From Heligmosomoides polygyrus polygyrus (taxonomy: Eukaryota; Nematoda; Chromadorea; Rhabditida; Heligmosomidae), in NCBI GenBank assembly GCA_947396885.1, contig OX377202.1:110874221-110938220 (forward strand): a stretch of 64,000 nt of DNA, read 5' to 3'. Under the pieces are notes generated by a model. That model worked only from the letters and a program-made list of their open reading frames with translations. It was not told where the DNA came from and searched no databases. Shown piece after piece: positions 52,940 through 63,880 of this stretch. The translations under genes were made by a program, and so were the position numbers. Position 1 is the stretch's first letter. Every line of letters starts with the position of its first letter.

Positions 52940-54220
52940 TTAGGTTGTAACGAAATAAATGGCACTGAACCACTGTAAATTTAAACAGTTAGTGTCTCGG
53001 CTTGTAGGCAAGTTTATTAATCGAAATAAAAACCTTCTGATTCTACACATCTTTGCCAACGTGACACAAGCTTTTCTATCCCAGTAGCATAAAAATCAGA
53101 AGTTCTGGAATTGACGAAATCTTCGAAGGCACTTTCGGCATCCTGTTGGTATTTGAATATTTTCCCTACCAAGAAGTCGCCAAGATGCTTGAAGAAATGG
53201 TAGTCTGTTGGGGAGAGGTCGGGAGAAAACGGAGGATGTGGTAGAGTTTCAATGCTCAGCTCATTCAATTTCTGCAACGTCATTCGTGCTACATGGGGGC
53301 GAGCATTGTCGTGCAGAAGAAGAACTCGCCTTCGGTTTACCAAGGCCGGCCGGATATCCTTCCACTTTTTCATCATTTCTTCAATTTCAATGCAGTACTT
53401 CTCTGCCGTGATGGATTCACCGGGAGGGAGGAAGCTGTGGTGAATAATTCCCAGCGAACACCACCATACTGTCACCATTACTTTCTTTTGGTGCAATTCC
53501 GGCTTCGCAAAACCTTGGGGCTCTCATCGCTGTCCACCCACTGTGCCGATCGTCGCCTGTTGTCGTACATTATCCATTTCTCGTCACAGGTTACGATGCG
53601 ATCAAGGAATGGGTCCGTTTCGTTCCGTAGAAGCAGTGCGGACGAGATCTCATATCGTCGGCTTCTTTGCTCCTCAGACAGCTCGTGAGGCACCCATCTT
53701 TCCAGCTTTTTGGTCTTTCCGATTTCCTTCAGAAGCCGGGCAGCTGTGTTGTGACTGACGCCAAAAACCCTCGCTATCTCCCTGGTACCTTTGTGTGGAT
53801 CCTCCTCTACCACATCTCTTAGCTTGTCCTCATCAACATCACTATGCCTCCCACGACCTTCATGTTCTTCCAAGCTCTCATCTCCATTCCGGAACTTCTG
53901 ATACCAACGATACGCTGTCCGAATTGTGGAACATCCTTGACCGAAGCGGCGTTGATCTTCTCGTCCGCCTCCTCAACTGTAGTGCCCAGCTTGAATTCAT
54001 ACAAGTAAATGCCTCGGATTACCCTTTTGTCCATCTGCAAAAAAGTCAATAAAACTCTAAAGTTTTCCCACTTTTACATAGAAAATTTGGTACTCGCCGG
54101 TAGAGCAAAGTTTGCGCTTCTAAATGATATGCCACGTGTTACGGTTTGTTCTTGATCAAACGCGTAAAGACGCGCCAAAAAATGGCGCGAGCCAGTGCCA
54201 TTTAATTCGTTGTAACCTAA
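52940..54220 (-). mobile_element. Mariner transposon C, copy 1
   Basis: 1281 bp from TTAGGTTGTAACGAAATAAA to ...AATTCGTTGTAACCTAA, with TA at 52938-52939 and 54221-54222. Inverted termini share TTAGGTTGTAACGAA(A/T)(T)AAATGGCACTG. Highly similar over its length to 60414-61692. Confidence 0.93.
53017..54034 (-). pseudogene. Mariner C transposase, copy 1, two frameshifts
   Basis: Starts MDKRVIRGIYLYEFKLGTT and resembles the Hsmar1/SETMAR mariner lineage in wording and length. Frame one ends near ADEKINAA, where one base is missing relative to copy 2. Frame two (53478-53873) has the paired DNA-binding domain, GTREIARVFGVSHNTAARLL, WVPHELSE and the catalytic CDEKWIMYDNRRRSAQW. A second single-base loss near 53515 leads to the third frame (53017-53496), with VMVTVWW, HDNARPH, PFSPDLSPTDYHFF and the end VESEGFYFD. 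All catalytic residues are retained. Dead only through two 1-nt deletions. Confidence 0.9.
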
Positions 54221-54460
54221 TACACTGTGTGAAAAAAAAAACATTGAGCAAAGGGAACAAGCTATGGTAGGGTCATTTTTCTCTTCCATTTGTTAATGAC
54301 AAAATTGACAAAAATCTGCGTGAATAATTAAACGCAACACACAGTTTGATGGAACATATCGTTCTCTTTCGATTGTTGTGCAATATAATGCAAAAAAATA
54401 TTCTGTGAAATTCAGAATGAAATGTTTAAAAAGCTGCGGGGTCTTAGTTTGCAACCGTAA

Positions 54461-54673
54461 GTATTGGCTTTTTTCGTTTAACAGAAGGTTAACAAGACTA
54501 TCATGATTTTTTTCTGACAAAGACGTTCTTTAAAGCACACAGTTTTGATTAGTTGAGATTTTAAAACTTTGGGAATGGAGACATGAGGTGCTCTCCAGAT
54601 TTTCCGAAATACTGCGGCGCACAGTCACCTATTCCCCTTGATCATCAAATTGTGCGAAAACTGTCACGCCTCC
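54461..54673. other. Spacer
   Basis: No supported feature. Confidence 0.3.
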
Positions 54674-54925
54674 AAGTGTCCCTGTGACGTGCCAGAGTAG
54701 CTCAGTAGGTGGCCCTCGCTTGAGAGATGCGAAGGGCGTCATATACCTCGTTGAGGTATATGGCGCCCTTCACGTCTACTCTGGCACGTCACAGGGACAC
54801 ATGGAGCTACTTTCTTTTTTCCAGAGTAGCTCAGTGGGTGGCCCTCGTTGAGGTATATGACACCCTTCGCGTCTACCAAGCGAGTGCACCCACTGAGCTA
54901 CTCTGGCACGTCACAGGGGCACATG
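54674..54925. repeat. Palindromic cluster of RTE family A 3'-end segments
   Basis: Four pieces alternate in orientation. GTGTCCCTGTGACGTGCCAG...GGGCGTCATATACC (minus) is followed by GGTATATGGCGCCCTTCACG...CACGTCACAGGGACAC (plus), and then a second minus and plus pair ending CACGTCACAGGGGCACATG. Each piece matches family A near its 3' end ([10 protein letters not shown] / [10 protein letters not shown] region). Two adjacent hairpins with CTCGTTGAG-type loops result. Confidence 0.7.
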
Positions 54926-55037
54926 TAGGCGTCGACAGTTCTTGCACAAATTGACGATCTTGTCTACTCAAGGGGCACTTGAAAGTGGAATAGGCTTGTT
55001 TCTCCCCTTGTCGTTTTTCGCCCGAAAGAATTGGTCA
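54926..55037. other. Spacer
   Basis: No supported feature. Confidence 0.3.
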
Positions 55038-55250
55038 GTTCTGCTGGTAGCACAGGCGGCGGAGATGCCGACTGCCGCGTGCAGCAGTAATCAACCTTCT
55101 TGGTTCGAGTCCCACCCAAGCTAACCAAGCCATTCATTCCTTAATGCTTGGTGAATTTAATGGTGCTCGCCACCGCGTTATCCTCTGCGAAGTAAAATGC
55201 ATGGCGTATACCAAGCTGTGAATGATCAACACTGTCCTTTATTAAGAAAG
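55038..55250 (+). repeat. Divergent SINE1 copy
   Basis: GGTAGCACAGGCGGCGGAGA (A box), TTCTTGGTTCGAGTCCCACC (B box, closer to the tRNA consensus than in other copies), AAGCTAACCAAGCCATTCAT and a 3' AAGTAAAATGCATGGCG block. The central GACTTGTTCATCGG part is deleted. Confidence 0.6.
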
Positions 55251-56176
55251 ATTTTGCAAAATTTAAGCCTTTACCATGTTTAGGCCACTAAAGAGACAGA
55301 TCATCAGAACAGCCCAGCTGAATAGAAGATCCACTTAAAAACCTCGTGTGGCACAATACATTACTAACATTAATCGTCCTTTAGTCTTTATCCTTACTGT
55401 CGACGGTTGTGAGCAGCTAATGTGGAGAAACTGATAGTTCAGGCTAGTTAACAGTTTCTCCACTTTAGCTGTTCACAACCATCGTTAAACGCAGGAACGA
55501 GCCCTCAAAAGAAGGTGTATAAGAGTTGACGGGTGGCCTCGGTTGCGAGCGGCTTTCTTTGAGCTCTATCATATCACGTGAAGTCAGAAGGGACTTTCTA
55601 ATTAGGTTTACTGATTAAGTGTTGGTAGGGAAGCTTTCTTTAGACGTTGATCCGGAGTTCTTGAAAGTCTCCCAGAAGTCACATCTATGAATACTTCCAA
55701 GAATCCATCTCGAATTATCTTCAAGCTCATCAACCCCACCTTCATATCCATTTTAGGCGCCGCTCTCGCCTACCAGTTTCTGACTTCCGAAAACGCAGAG
55801 TGCGGGGGTGAATCCACCCTTTCTCAAAATTGAGCTCTACTTCCCAGTGTGACTATAATGTGCAGAGCTTATAAACAACAGTTCGTCATCTATCGCACGG
55901 TGCTGGGATTGTGGGTCCCCATGGCAGCCAAGGTGGGGTGGCGAGGCTGAATTCCGCCGACAGCAGATGGCGAAAACAAAGAGTCGACGCCGCGCTGCAC
56001 ATTAACGACATTTCGACTCGTGAGCAGAGTGCTGGGCTGTCGGTTAGAGCAGCCTTCGTTGCGTGATGTAGGAGAATTCTGCTTGATTCCGGGCGGCCTT
56101 CATTCAGTCCTACCATGCCGCCAACATTGGCGGCCTGTCTTTCGGCGACAAGCTCCTCTAGCTTTACTTTTTTACT
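55251..56176. other. Unassigned stretch with an inverted pair
   Basis: An inverted repeat lies at 55397-55432 and 55448-55486 (CGACGGTTGTGAGCAGCTAA and TTTAGCTGTTCACAACCATCG), giving a hairpin of about 35-bp arms. No gene. Confidence 0.5.
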
Positions 56177-56510
56177 ATTAGGTTGTCCCATAAGTCCTAT
56201 CCAGCTTTTGAAAGAGAATGACTTGCTCTATCAGAACTTGTATTGCCTTTCTTTTTTCATCCTGAATTTTGTCAATTTTTAGGTCGTTAAAGTGAAAAGT
56301 GAAGGAGTGAAAAAGTGGCACTTGTTCTATCCGCTTAGGTTTGGAATTTTCGCGCAGTTTTTCATAGCATTTGGAAGGCAATGATCTGTGCTACAAGAAT
56401 ATTTGTTGGCGCTATTTGTTCATTTGTCCTTTATTGATTTTTAGGTCATCAAATTGGGACGTCCGACTTTTCCGTCCTAATTTTTACCGACAGCTCCTGC
56501 TCTGGGGTGC
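56177..56510 (+). mobile_element. FB-B left half
   Basis: TTAGGTTGTCCCATAAGTCC at the left end, then TGCTCTATCAGAACTTGTAT, TTTTTAGGTCGTTAAAGTGA and, finally, GACAGCTCCTGCTCTGGGG, where similarity ends. This is only one arm of the fold-back. Confidence 0.75.
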
Positions 56511-58364
56511 TCTCTGGTGTCTAGCCGTCAAGTGACCGATGATGTATAGATAAATAATTGATCCTAGTGTACTTGATGACGCTTTGTTTCACTAATATTC
56601 TGAGACTGGACCAGCCAAAAATCTTTCCGGCTACCCGATTTTCGGATTCCATATCTTGGAATTAGTTGTCACTCAAGGTTTTAATAGTTTGATTAGCCGC
56701 ACTTATTCAAACCTTCCACTCAAAATGAAGGTTTGACAAAGCCAGGCTTGAAACATGTGCCTCTATGCATGTATTGCGAACGTTCACACAAATGTAAATC
56801 AAGTAAATACAGAATGCGAGTGCCTGGCGCGAATTCGACTTCCAAAGGCGCCAGCGAATTTTTCCCTTCTTCCTCTTTGGAGCAAACTATCAACTTTTAC
56901 TGAGCTGAAAGAACAGGAATCTTACCATGGCAACCCCAGCAGTGTTTAAAAATTTTGGGGCAGCCTGTAGGCGTCTTTCTTAGGAAGTCGAAAGTCCCTT
57001 CTTGTCCTCAATCCGTTCATGTGCCTCTGTAGAACCACACAATTCTCTACATAGTTGTGAACTTTTGGAATGTTGAGCCTTAAAAGGTTTATAAAAATTT
57101 ATAGCTCTTGTCGTATTCAAAAGTTAGTTCTACCCCAAAATTTTCACGAAAGACTTATCCGTGGTTCATTGTTCCTGAATTTCCTCTGCCGTTTCCTATA
57201 CTCCTCATCTCAATTTTCCTTCTTTAAAGCTCCAGAAATCCACGAAACTCGCTGAGTCCACAAGAGAAACAGCTGTGTTTGCGCAGTTGCATCTGTTTCC
57301 GTTCAGGCTACGTTTGCACGCACTAGCTTCTATGCTTATCCTAGGGATTTTTATATCTTCATTTAACAACGTATCCTTGAATCTGTCCTGTTTCTTCGTT
57401 GTCTTCGATTGTCCCAATTTTTATAGAGGTTTAGTTACGTTTCTAAAGGTGTTTACTGAATTAACTTCCCATCCGGGAGTGAGCAAACCACCCACAAAAT
57501 AAGGGAGCACTCCACCCTTCTTTTATAACTTCATACCTTTCAGTCCAGCAAAAAGGTATTCGATCTTCTGCGGTTTTTATGTGAAGCACCAAATGGTAAC
57601 GTATTCTAGCGAGTGGATGCTGATCGCTGAGCATTCCTAGATCGTTAGTCGTCCGCAATCCTTTCCACATGGGAATAGTTCGCTTCGATCCCTAAGATTT
57701 GTGTCGGCTTAGAATCTTAGAGCGAGCCGTCATATGTTTCACAGCTGGCTGTGTCAACCCGACAGCTTTTCAGCACGAGGTTTCAAGAGCCTGAGTGGTC
57801 ATATGTTAGCGTGTTAGTAGTCACTTGTGGTTTATGATGAAAGGTCACCAAGAAACTAGTTTAAATTCTCTATTTAGACGCGCCATCGTTGGCGCGTTTC
57901 ACTTATTTTTCGTCTTGCTATGTTAATTCGGTCAATACGCAGCTATAATAAGGTTAAATAAGATAAGATTAGACGCGCCACGGATTGGCATCGGTCGCTT
58001 CTGAGCTGCTGCATCGCTCTGTGTCTGAAGTATAGAGACCTCCAAAAGAACTAAGCCAGCTGTCGCTCATCCTTTTCGTCCACCGTTTTTCTTCTAGTCG
58101 AATTTGAAGCCATCTTGTTTGCTAGCGTCTGTTCAGCAATCCATTTCTCTCGATGAGAAGTTTTACTACCTACTTTTACTGGAACTCATTCGCTATCAAG
58201 ATTTATTGCACGTCTACTCGCTGTAGTCATTTCCCGCTGTCTTGCTCACACGTCATTCATCTTCCGCCCTTTCCATTTTCATCGCTTCATTGTTAGGGCT
58301 AGGCTGTCAGGAGAAATTATTGGTTATTTAATGTAGTTATAATGTCATTTTGGTGTATGAATGA
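56511..58364. other. Unassigned stretch
   Basis: No supported coding region. Frames at 57205-57417 and 57070-57255 oppose each other and lack splice context. A short palindrome GACGCGCCA...TGGCGCGT lies at 57878-57897. Confidence 0.3.
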
Positions 58365-58450
58365 TAAAGGATAGGGATGAAGTAAAGGTTTATTCAATCC
58401 CTTCACAGAACGCACCACGCATTTTAACTTTGTGGGATATTGAGAGAGCG
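58365..58450 (-). repeat. SINE1 3' fragment
   Basis: AAAGGATAGGGATGAAGTAA tail, then GAACGCACCACGCATTTTAA and a GGGATATTGAGAGAGCGACT block. The rest is missing. Confidence 0.55.
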
Positions 58451-58544
58451 ACTTGCATATGTATTGATTCTGTACGATTTGCAGAATTGTTAATTACAAT
58501 AAATTACATAAATTCAATTATAGTTATGTATTTGGGCTTATTTT

Positions 58545-58818
58545 GACAGGTGTAGCACAGACGGGGAAGGTGCGAGCCACCTATGCACCCGACTCCAAGC
58601 TCTTCGTTCGCATTTTCTGCCCAGGCCAACCTATCCATTCGTTGGTACCAGTCTTGTCTCGGAGGGATAAAACGTTGGCTGGCCCATCGGTGGCCATCTC
58701 AAGTCACTGTACGGCCAAATACGCATTCAAATCACCCCTACGACATCCCGTAGAAGTAGAATGCGTGTCGCGTCCCAGATGGGTTCGAGTAATGCCGTCC
58801 TTTATCCCTTTATCCTTT
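58545..58818 (+). repeat. SINE1 copy
   Basis: GGTGTAGCACAGACGGGGAA head, body with GGATAAAACGTTGGCTGGCC and CACTGTACGGCCAAATACGC, and tail CCTTTATCCCTTTATCCTTT. No clear duplication. It faces away from the fragment at 58365-58450. Confidence 0.75.
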
Positions 58819-59308
58819 GTTTGGACTTTCGGTGGCTAATCGATCAAGTCCGTGTTTTAGTCAGTGCTCCTCATTTATTTTTGCTGCCAAACCTCAGACC
58901 CCGGTGAAGTCTGTAAAGGCTAAGCTTTTTTGTGTAAGCCTGAAGTGGCGGTTACACAGGTCATATGCTGTTCCAAGATGATTTTGTTGCGATCCCTATG
59001 ACACGATTGACACAATTTTCCTCTACAACGAAAGTTAGCTTTAAAAAATCAGGTTTGTAAAGTTGCTTTACATTCATAAGCATTAGAAATTAATTTTATT
59101 CTCTATGTGACAACAACCATTAAACAAAAGCAAAGTTTGAACAAATATGAAAACATCCAACACATTAAAATGTCAAAGACTGCGGACCGTCCTAATAGTC
59201 AAGCAGACGACGCATAAATCTCTGCATTATTGCTGTGGAAATCATATCCACCCGATCAGATGTGCTCCCCCTCAACGGATGCCGAATGACGTCACAGGAA
59301 TCAGACTA
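58819..59308. other. Spacer
   Basis: No supported feature. Confidence 0.3.
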
Positions 59309-60413
59309 CAACGGGGTGGCCCATGAGTCCTGCTACAAAATTAGGCGACCTTATTGGTTGTCTTTTTCCAATTGCAAAGAACCGCATACCAACTGTTATG
59401 TAGCATATACTTAGTGCCATACTTCCGGAAATTATCATAGTTGTAGCTGCTCTTATTGCCAAGTAATGCGCTCTCTACCGAAAATTCTTCTCTGGCCCGT
59501 GGTGGAGCGCTCCCTTTCCGATGTGACTAAACTTCGAAAGATTGGTTGTTGAACATAAGGTATGATGGTATTGTGTAGGACATTTCAGAGGCTTCCCAAT
59601 AGTGAACATTAGATGAACGGACAAACTGCAATAAAAGAAAGCTATTAATTTTCTGATCATACACAATGCATCCAACAATCAGCTGGAACAAATGCAATAT
59701 TCAGCCGTGTGCGTAATCTATTACTAAGCAATATGTAGTTTCTAGAAAACTACAGGGAAAGCTTTACAAGCCCACAAGGCGAAGACTCAGCTCTGGGGAG
59801 AAGAAAGTAGAGAGAAAAATTGCGCAGTTGGAGGGCGCCGTTCGAAATGAGTATTCAGCTTCTGCCTCATTTGATGAAAAATTTCTCAAAGTTGAGCGAT
59901 CCCAGAAAGGTCAAAATAATAGTGCGTTTAACACTACCTTTGCGGGAACCTGATGATATAAACACAATGGCCACGCATGGCAGGTTTTTGTCAAACACGA
60001 TTTTCCAAAATGTCTCCCAGCACTCCATAGGTTTTTGTGTGAAAATAGTGAAAATCAATAAAATGTTCGTTTGATAGGATCAAAAACATAACACCATATA
60101 TTGGAGATTCAATCGCGCTGTTTAAGGGCGAAATGCACATTCTGGTAAAGCGATTCTTTTAACAGCAAAAGAAAAGGACGTGGTTGCGGTTCTCAGTCCA
60201 TCTGCAAAATATTGCACCTGCGAAAGACTAGCTGTGAAATTCCTGAATCTTTAGATTTTCAATCTTTCTGTATTAACCATCTTAGAGAAAATGTTCTGAT
60301 CTATAAAGCCTGGAAAAATTATTGCTCAATATCTTCTTTGGAACGGATAAGAAATAAAACTCCGTACGAAGTCTGCGACGCGAGCTGCAAAGCAACCCAC
60401 ACGATCTTATCTA

Positions 60414-61692
60414 TTAGGTTGTAACGAAATAAATGGCACTGAACCACTATAAAGTTAAACAGTTAATATCTCGGCTTGTAGGCAAGTTTATTAATCGAAA
60501 TAAAAACCTTCTGATTCTACACATCTTTGCCAACGTGACACAAGCTTTTTTTATCCCAGTAGCATAAAAATCAGAAGTTCTGGAATTGACGAAATCTTCG
60601 AAGGCACTTTCGGCATCCTGATGGTATTTGAATATTTTCCCTACCAAGAAGTCGCCAAGATGCTTGAAGAAATGGTAGTCTGTTGGGGAGAGGTCGGGAG
60701 AAAACGGAGGATGTGGTAGAGTTTCAATGCTCAGCTCATTCAATTTCTGCAACGTCATTCGTGCTACGTGGGGGCGAGCATTGTCGTGCAGAAGGAGAAC
60801 TCGCCTTCGGTTTACCAAGGCCGGCCGGATATCCTTCAACTTTTTCATCATTTCTTCAATTTCAATGCAGTACTTCTCTGCCGTGATGGCTTCACAGGGA
60901 GGAAGCTGTGGTGAATAATTCCCAGCGAACACCACCATACTGTCACCATCACTTTCTTTTGGTGCAATTCCGGCTTCGCAAAAACATTGGGGCTCTCATG
61001 CTGTCCACCCACTGTGCCGATCGTCGCCTATTGTCGTACATTATCCATTTCTCGTCACAGGTTACGATGCGATCAACGAATGGGTCCGTTTCGTTCCGTA
61101 GAAGCAGTGCGGACGAGATCTCATATCGTCGGTTTCTTTGCTCCTCAGACAGCTCGTGAGGCACCCATCTTTCCAGCTTTTTGGTCTTTCCAATTTCCTT
61201 CAAATGCCGGGCAGCTGTGTTGTGACTGACGCCAAAAACCTTCGCTATCTCCCTGGTACCTTTGTGTGGATCCTTCTCTACCACATCTCTTAGCTTGTCC
61301 TCATCAACATCACTATGCCTCCCACGACCTTCATGTTCTTCCAAGCTCTCATCTCCATTCCGGAACTTCTGATACCAACGATACGCCGTCCGAATTGTGG
61401 AACATCCTTGACCGAATGCGGCGTTGGTCTTCTCGTCCGCCTCCTTAGCTGTAGTGCCCAGCTTGAATTCATACAAGTAAATGCCTCGGATTACCCTTTT
61501 GTCCATCTGCAAAAAAGTCAATAAAACTCTGAAGTTTTCCCACTTTTACATAGAAAATTTGGTACTCACCGGTAGAGTAAAGTTTGCGCTTCTAAATGAT
61601 ATGCCACATGTTACGGTTTCTTCTTGATCAAACGCGTAAAGACGCGTCAAAAAATGGCGCGAACCAGTGCCATTTAATTCGTTACAACCTAG
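60414..61692 (-). mobile_element. Mariner transposon C, copy 2
   Basis: 1279 bp beginning TTAGGTTGTAACGAAATAAA and ending TTAATTCGTTACAACCTAG, with TA at 60412-60413 and 61693-61694. Apart from scattered changes it follows copy 1 (52940-54220) base for base. Confidence 0.93.
60490..61506 (-). pseudogene. Mariner C transposase, copy 2, different frameshifts
   Basis: The first frame (60949-61506) is intact through the N-terminal domains and the first catalytic block (CDEKWIMYDN), including the ADEKTNAAFGQG stretch that is broken in copy 1. A missing base in the VDS-M region (about 61010) shifts the frame. A 4-base loss near 60900 and an extra T near 60550 disturb the C-terminal half. The frame 60447-60938 still shows HDNARPH and SPTDYHFF. 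Its lesions fall at different positions from those of copy 1. Confidence 0.9.
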
Positions 61693-61850
61693 TATCTCTT
61701 ATCAATCCAGGAGTGGTCCCATATGAATAATACCGCTCCGCCATAATCTACAAACCATGGGCAAGCATTGTTTAAATGTGACCAAATTTGGTGCATTCTT
61801 AGCCTTTTTATACGCCTATGTTTCTGTTGCAGGACTTATGGGCCACCTTG

Positions 61851-62436
61851 TACATGGAGGAATTAGTCGAATAGAAGGCGCACAATCCGCTTTCGGCTAA
61901 AGTTCAGCGGCCGACTAATCGGTCGTGGATAATATGTTGGGTGGTTGTGGGTACGGATAGCCCTCGCAATATTTCTGCTCGCGTATTATTCGGCGAAAAA
62001 CTGTCCTTGTCACTCATCCCACGGTTCTTTGCCAGCTTGGCGCATTCTCCGTGCTTCGTTTGAGAGTCACCTTGCTTTCTAGTTCCCGTCGGCTTCATTT
62101 TTCCGACCAGTCGTCATTTTGAACCTGGTGAACCTTTGTCGAAGTCTGCCGAATGCTTGGAGACTCGAGTTGGGAATCTATTGTCCTTAAATGATTTTCT
62201 GCTTCATCAGCTGCTTTACCTCGCTATTCGAGTAACTTCGATCGCTATACCTTCGTTGGTGAGACCTCCTTCACTCCTAGGGGGTCCAATTCATGTCTGC
62301 TATCTGAGCAATCTCTCGGCGTAGCTACTCGCTCTGCAAATTATCTGCAGCGCCATACCATTGGAACGAGTGAAAGGACCAACGATTGCAGTAAAAATGT
62401 CGCAAGGACCATATCACCACAGACGTGAGTGCTGAA
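61851..62436. other. Unassigned spacer
   Basis: No supported feature. Confidence 0.3.
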
Positions 62437-63452
62437 CAGTGGTGTGCTTAAGTTAAATTCGAAATTTCGTAAATCGTAAACAAGTCGGAAGAGGTGTCTC
62501 GCGTGTATTGGCACTAAATTTCTAGACGTTTTTTTTTTCTGTAAGCGGTACTTTAAGGTAATCCAACAATTATTTATAGTGTTGCTTTCAGCGTGAGCTG
62601 AATGGTCTTCTAACCAACTAACAGGGGACCTTTAAGATAAATTGAGCAGTTCTCGAAACGAACTGTGCACGTTCCAAGAAGGTCTAAATGAATTGTTGAT
62701 TTAAATACGTTACCTTAAATGGGAGTATATAAATAGTGGTCGAGTAAAAAAAGTACGGCCGCAAAATTCCCTACCTTTCCGCTACCCTTCGAATTGCTTG
62801 TGAACTTACTTTAGCAGAAACAATCGCCACAAGTCACTGTTAAAACTAAAGAGTAAATAAAATTATTTAACCGCTGATCAGCACAGCGAAAACAGCGTTC
62901 GCTCAAGTTGCACAACAAACTTCGCCTATTGAGCGAACGCATGGCGCAATCCTACCCTATGACGCTCAGAAAGATATCCTCATTTTTGCACTAGGAAAAC
63001 GGTAGGAAATGAGCCTTAGAGCACTCTTGCAGATAGGTAGGAAAAAGCGGTGCGATCAGATTTTTCTGGACTGAGTAGTCAGATTTGCTTTTTTAAATAA
63101 ATGGAGGTATATTGTGTCACATTTTTAAGTGGTATGGAAGACTTTCAGTTTGGCTTGAGACGGGGATATGTAGGGAGAAAAGTCGAACTAGAGCCGCCTA
63201 CATTCAACGCGGTGTCTTGTGCTTCGACTCCACATCAGAATATTGAAGTACAAAGCAAAAGAGAAAACGGTAATACGCTGTCAGCGAGACTGAGTCCGTG
63301 GTTATAAACCAAGCTGTGTCACTCTGTATGAACCCTACTGTGTGTTAATCAAAGATCAAAGACAATCACGAAAATTCACGATCTAAAACCACAAAATATC
63401 GTAAACCATTAAAAGTTCTCCAGAAATCACCGTAAATATAATTACGCCCTTG
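62437..63452. mobile_element. Non-autonomous hAT-like element, copy 2
   Basis: Left end CAGTGGTGTGCTTAAG and right end (reversed) CAAGGGCGTAATTATATTTA, with CGTAAATCGTAA words near both ends. The flanks share TGCTGA (62430-62436 region and 63453-63459), consistent with a mutated 8-bp duplication. Internal CACTAAATTTCTAGACG and GCATGGCGCAATCCTACCCT match the 31123-32153 copy. Non-coding. Confidence 0.6.
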
Positions 63453-63485
63453 TGCTGACCGACTCAAATGATGTCTAGGCGTTCA

Positions 63486-63654
63486 GGGGTCGGATTCATC
63501 AAAGACTTACATAATTTTAACAAAGCATTCACAGCAGAAAACTCATTAAACGCGGCTTACCGCTCGCTATATGGCTTGATAAGCCGTACTATCAGGGATT
63601 TCGGATGTAATTTTCTCTGTTAAATTGCTGTAAGTCGTTGATGAATCCAGCCCC
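63486..63654. mobile_element. MITE with GGGGYCGGATTCATCAA ends, second copy
   Basis: GGGGTCGGATTCATCAAAGA at the left and TCGTTGATGAATCCAGCCCC at the right, with ACTTACA / TGTAAGT extending the pairing. At 169 bp it is shorter than 12277-12570. Non-coding. Confidence 0.75.
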
Positions 63655-63802
63655 AAATGTTCACGGTTCATGTATCTTCTCCACTATTTAATAGTTAGGT
63701 GCAAATTTATAAGTATAGAATCTTCAAACTTCTATTGAATTACAACAGCACAAAACATAGTGTAAGTAGCAGCAGCTTTAGGATTAAAGAAAATCGCTGG
63801 AA

Positions 63803-63880
63803 ATGTCTTCCTGTTTAGAAATCACTATCGGCACGGACCTCGACCCCTTCAACAAGCCAGAGCATGTACATACATTGAAG
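63803..63880 (+). CDS. Probable first exon of a host gene
   Basis: ATG at 63803 opens 26 codons, MSSCLEITIGTDLDPFNKPE then HVHTLK, ending exactly at a GTAGGT donor (63881). Strong codon-like composition and an in-phase donor support it. The following exon lies beyond the window. Family not recognised; a transcript would be needed to confirm. Confidence 0.45.

Larger units (their letters stand above)
52487..54460. mobile_element. FB-B-related element split by a mariner
   Basis: The left end TTAGGTTGGAAACTAAGTTT and the right end GTCTTAGTTTGCAACCGTAA are inverted, and both continue to a shared TTCAGAATTTC / GAAATTCAGAA block. Internal CATTCGAAAGAGGACGATTT and TTTGCTCTATCAGAA words match FB-B. 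Removing the mariner (52940-54220) leaves about 0.69 kb. Confidence 0.65.
59309..61850. mobile_element. TA-flanked inverted-repeat element split by mariner C copy 2
   Basis: The left end CAACGGGGTGGCCCATGAGT and right end ACTTATGGGCCACCTTG are inverted, continuing through a shared CCTGC(T/A)ACA. TA occurs at 59307-59308 and 61851-61852. Without the inner mariner the length is about 1.26 kb, the usual size of an autonomous mariner or Tc1 element. No transposase motif was found in the remaining sequence. Confidence 0.65.
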
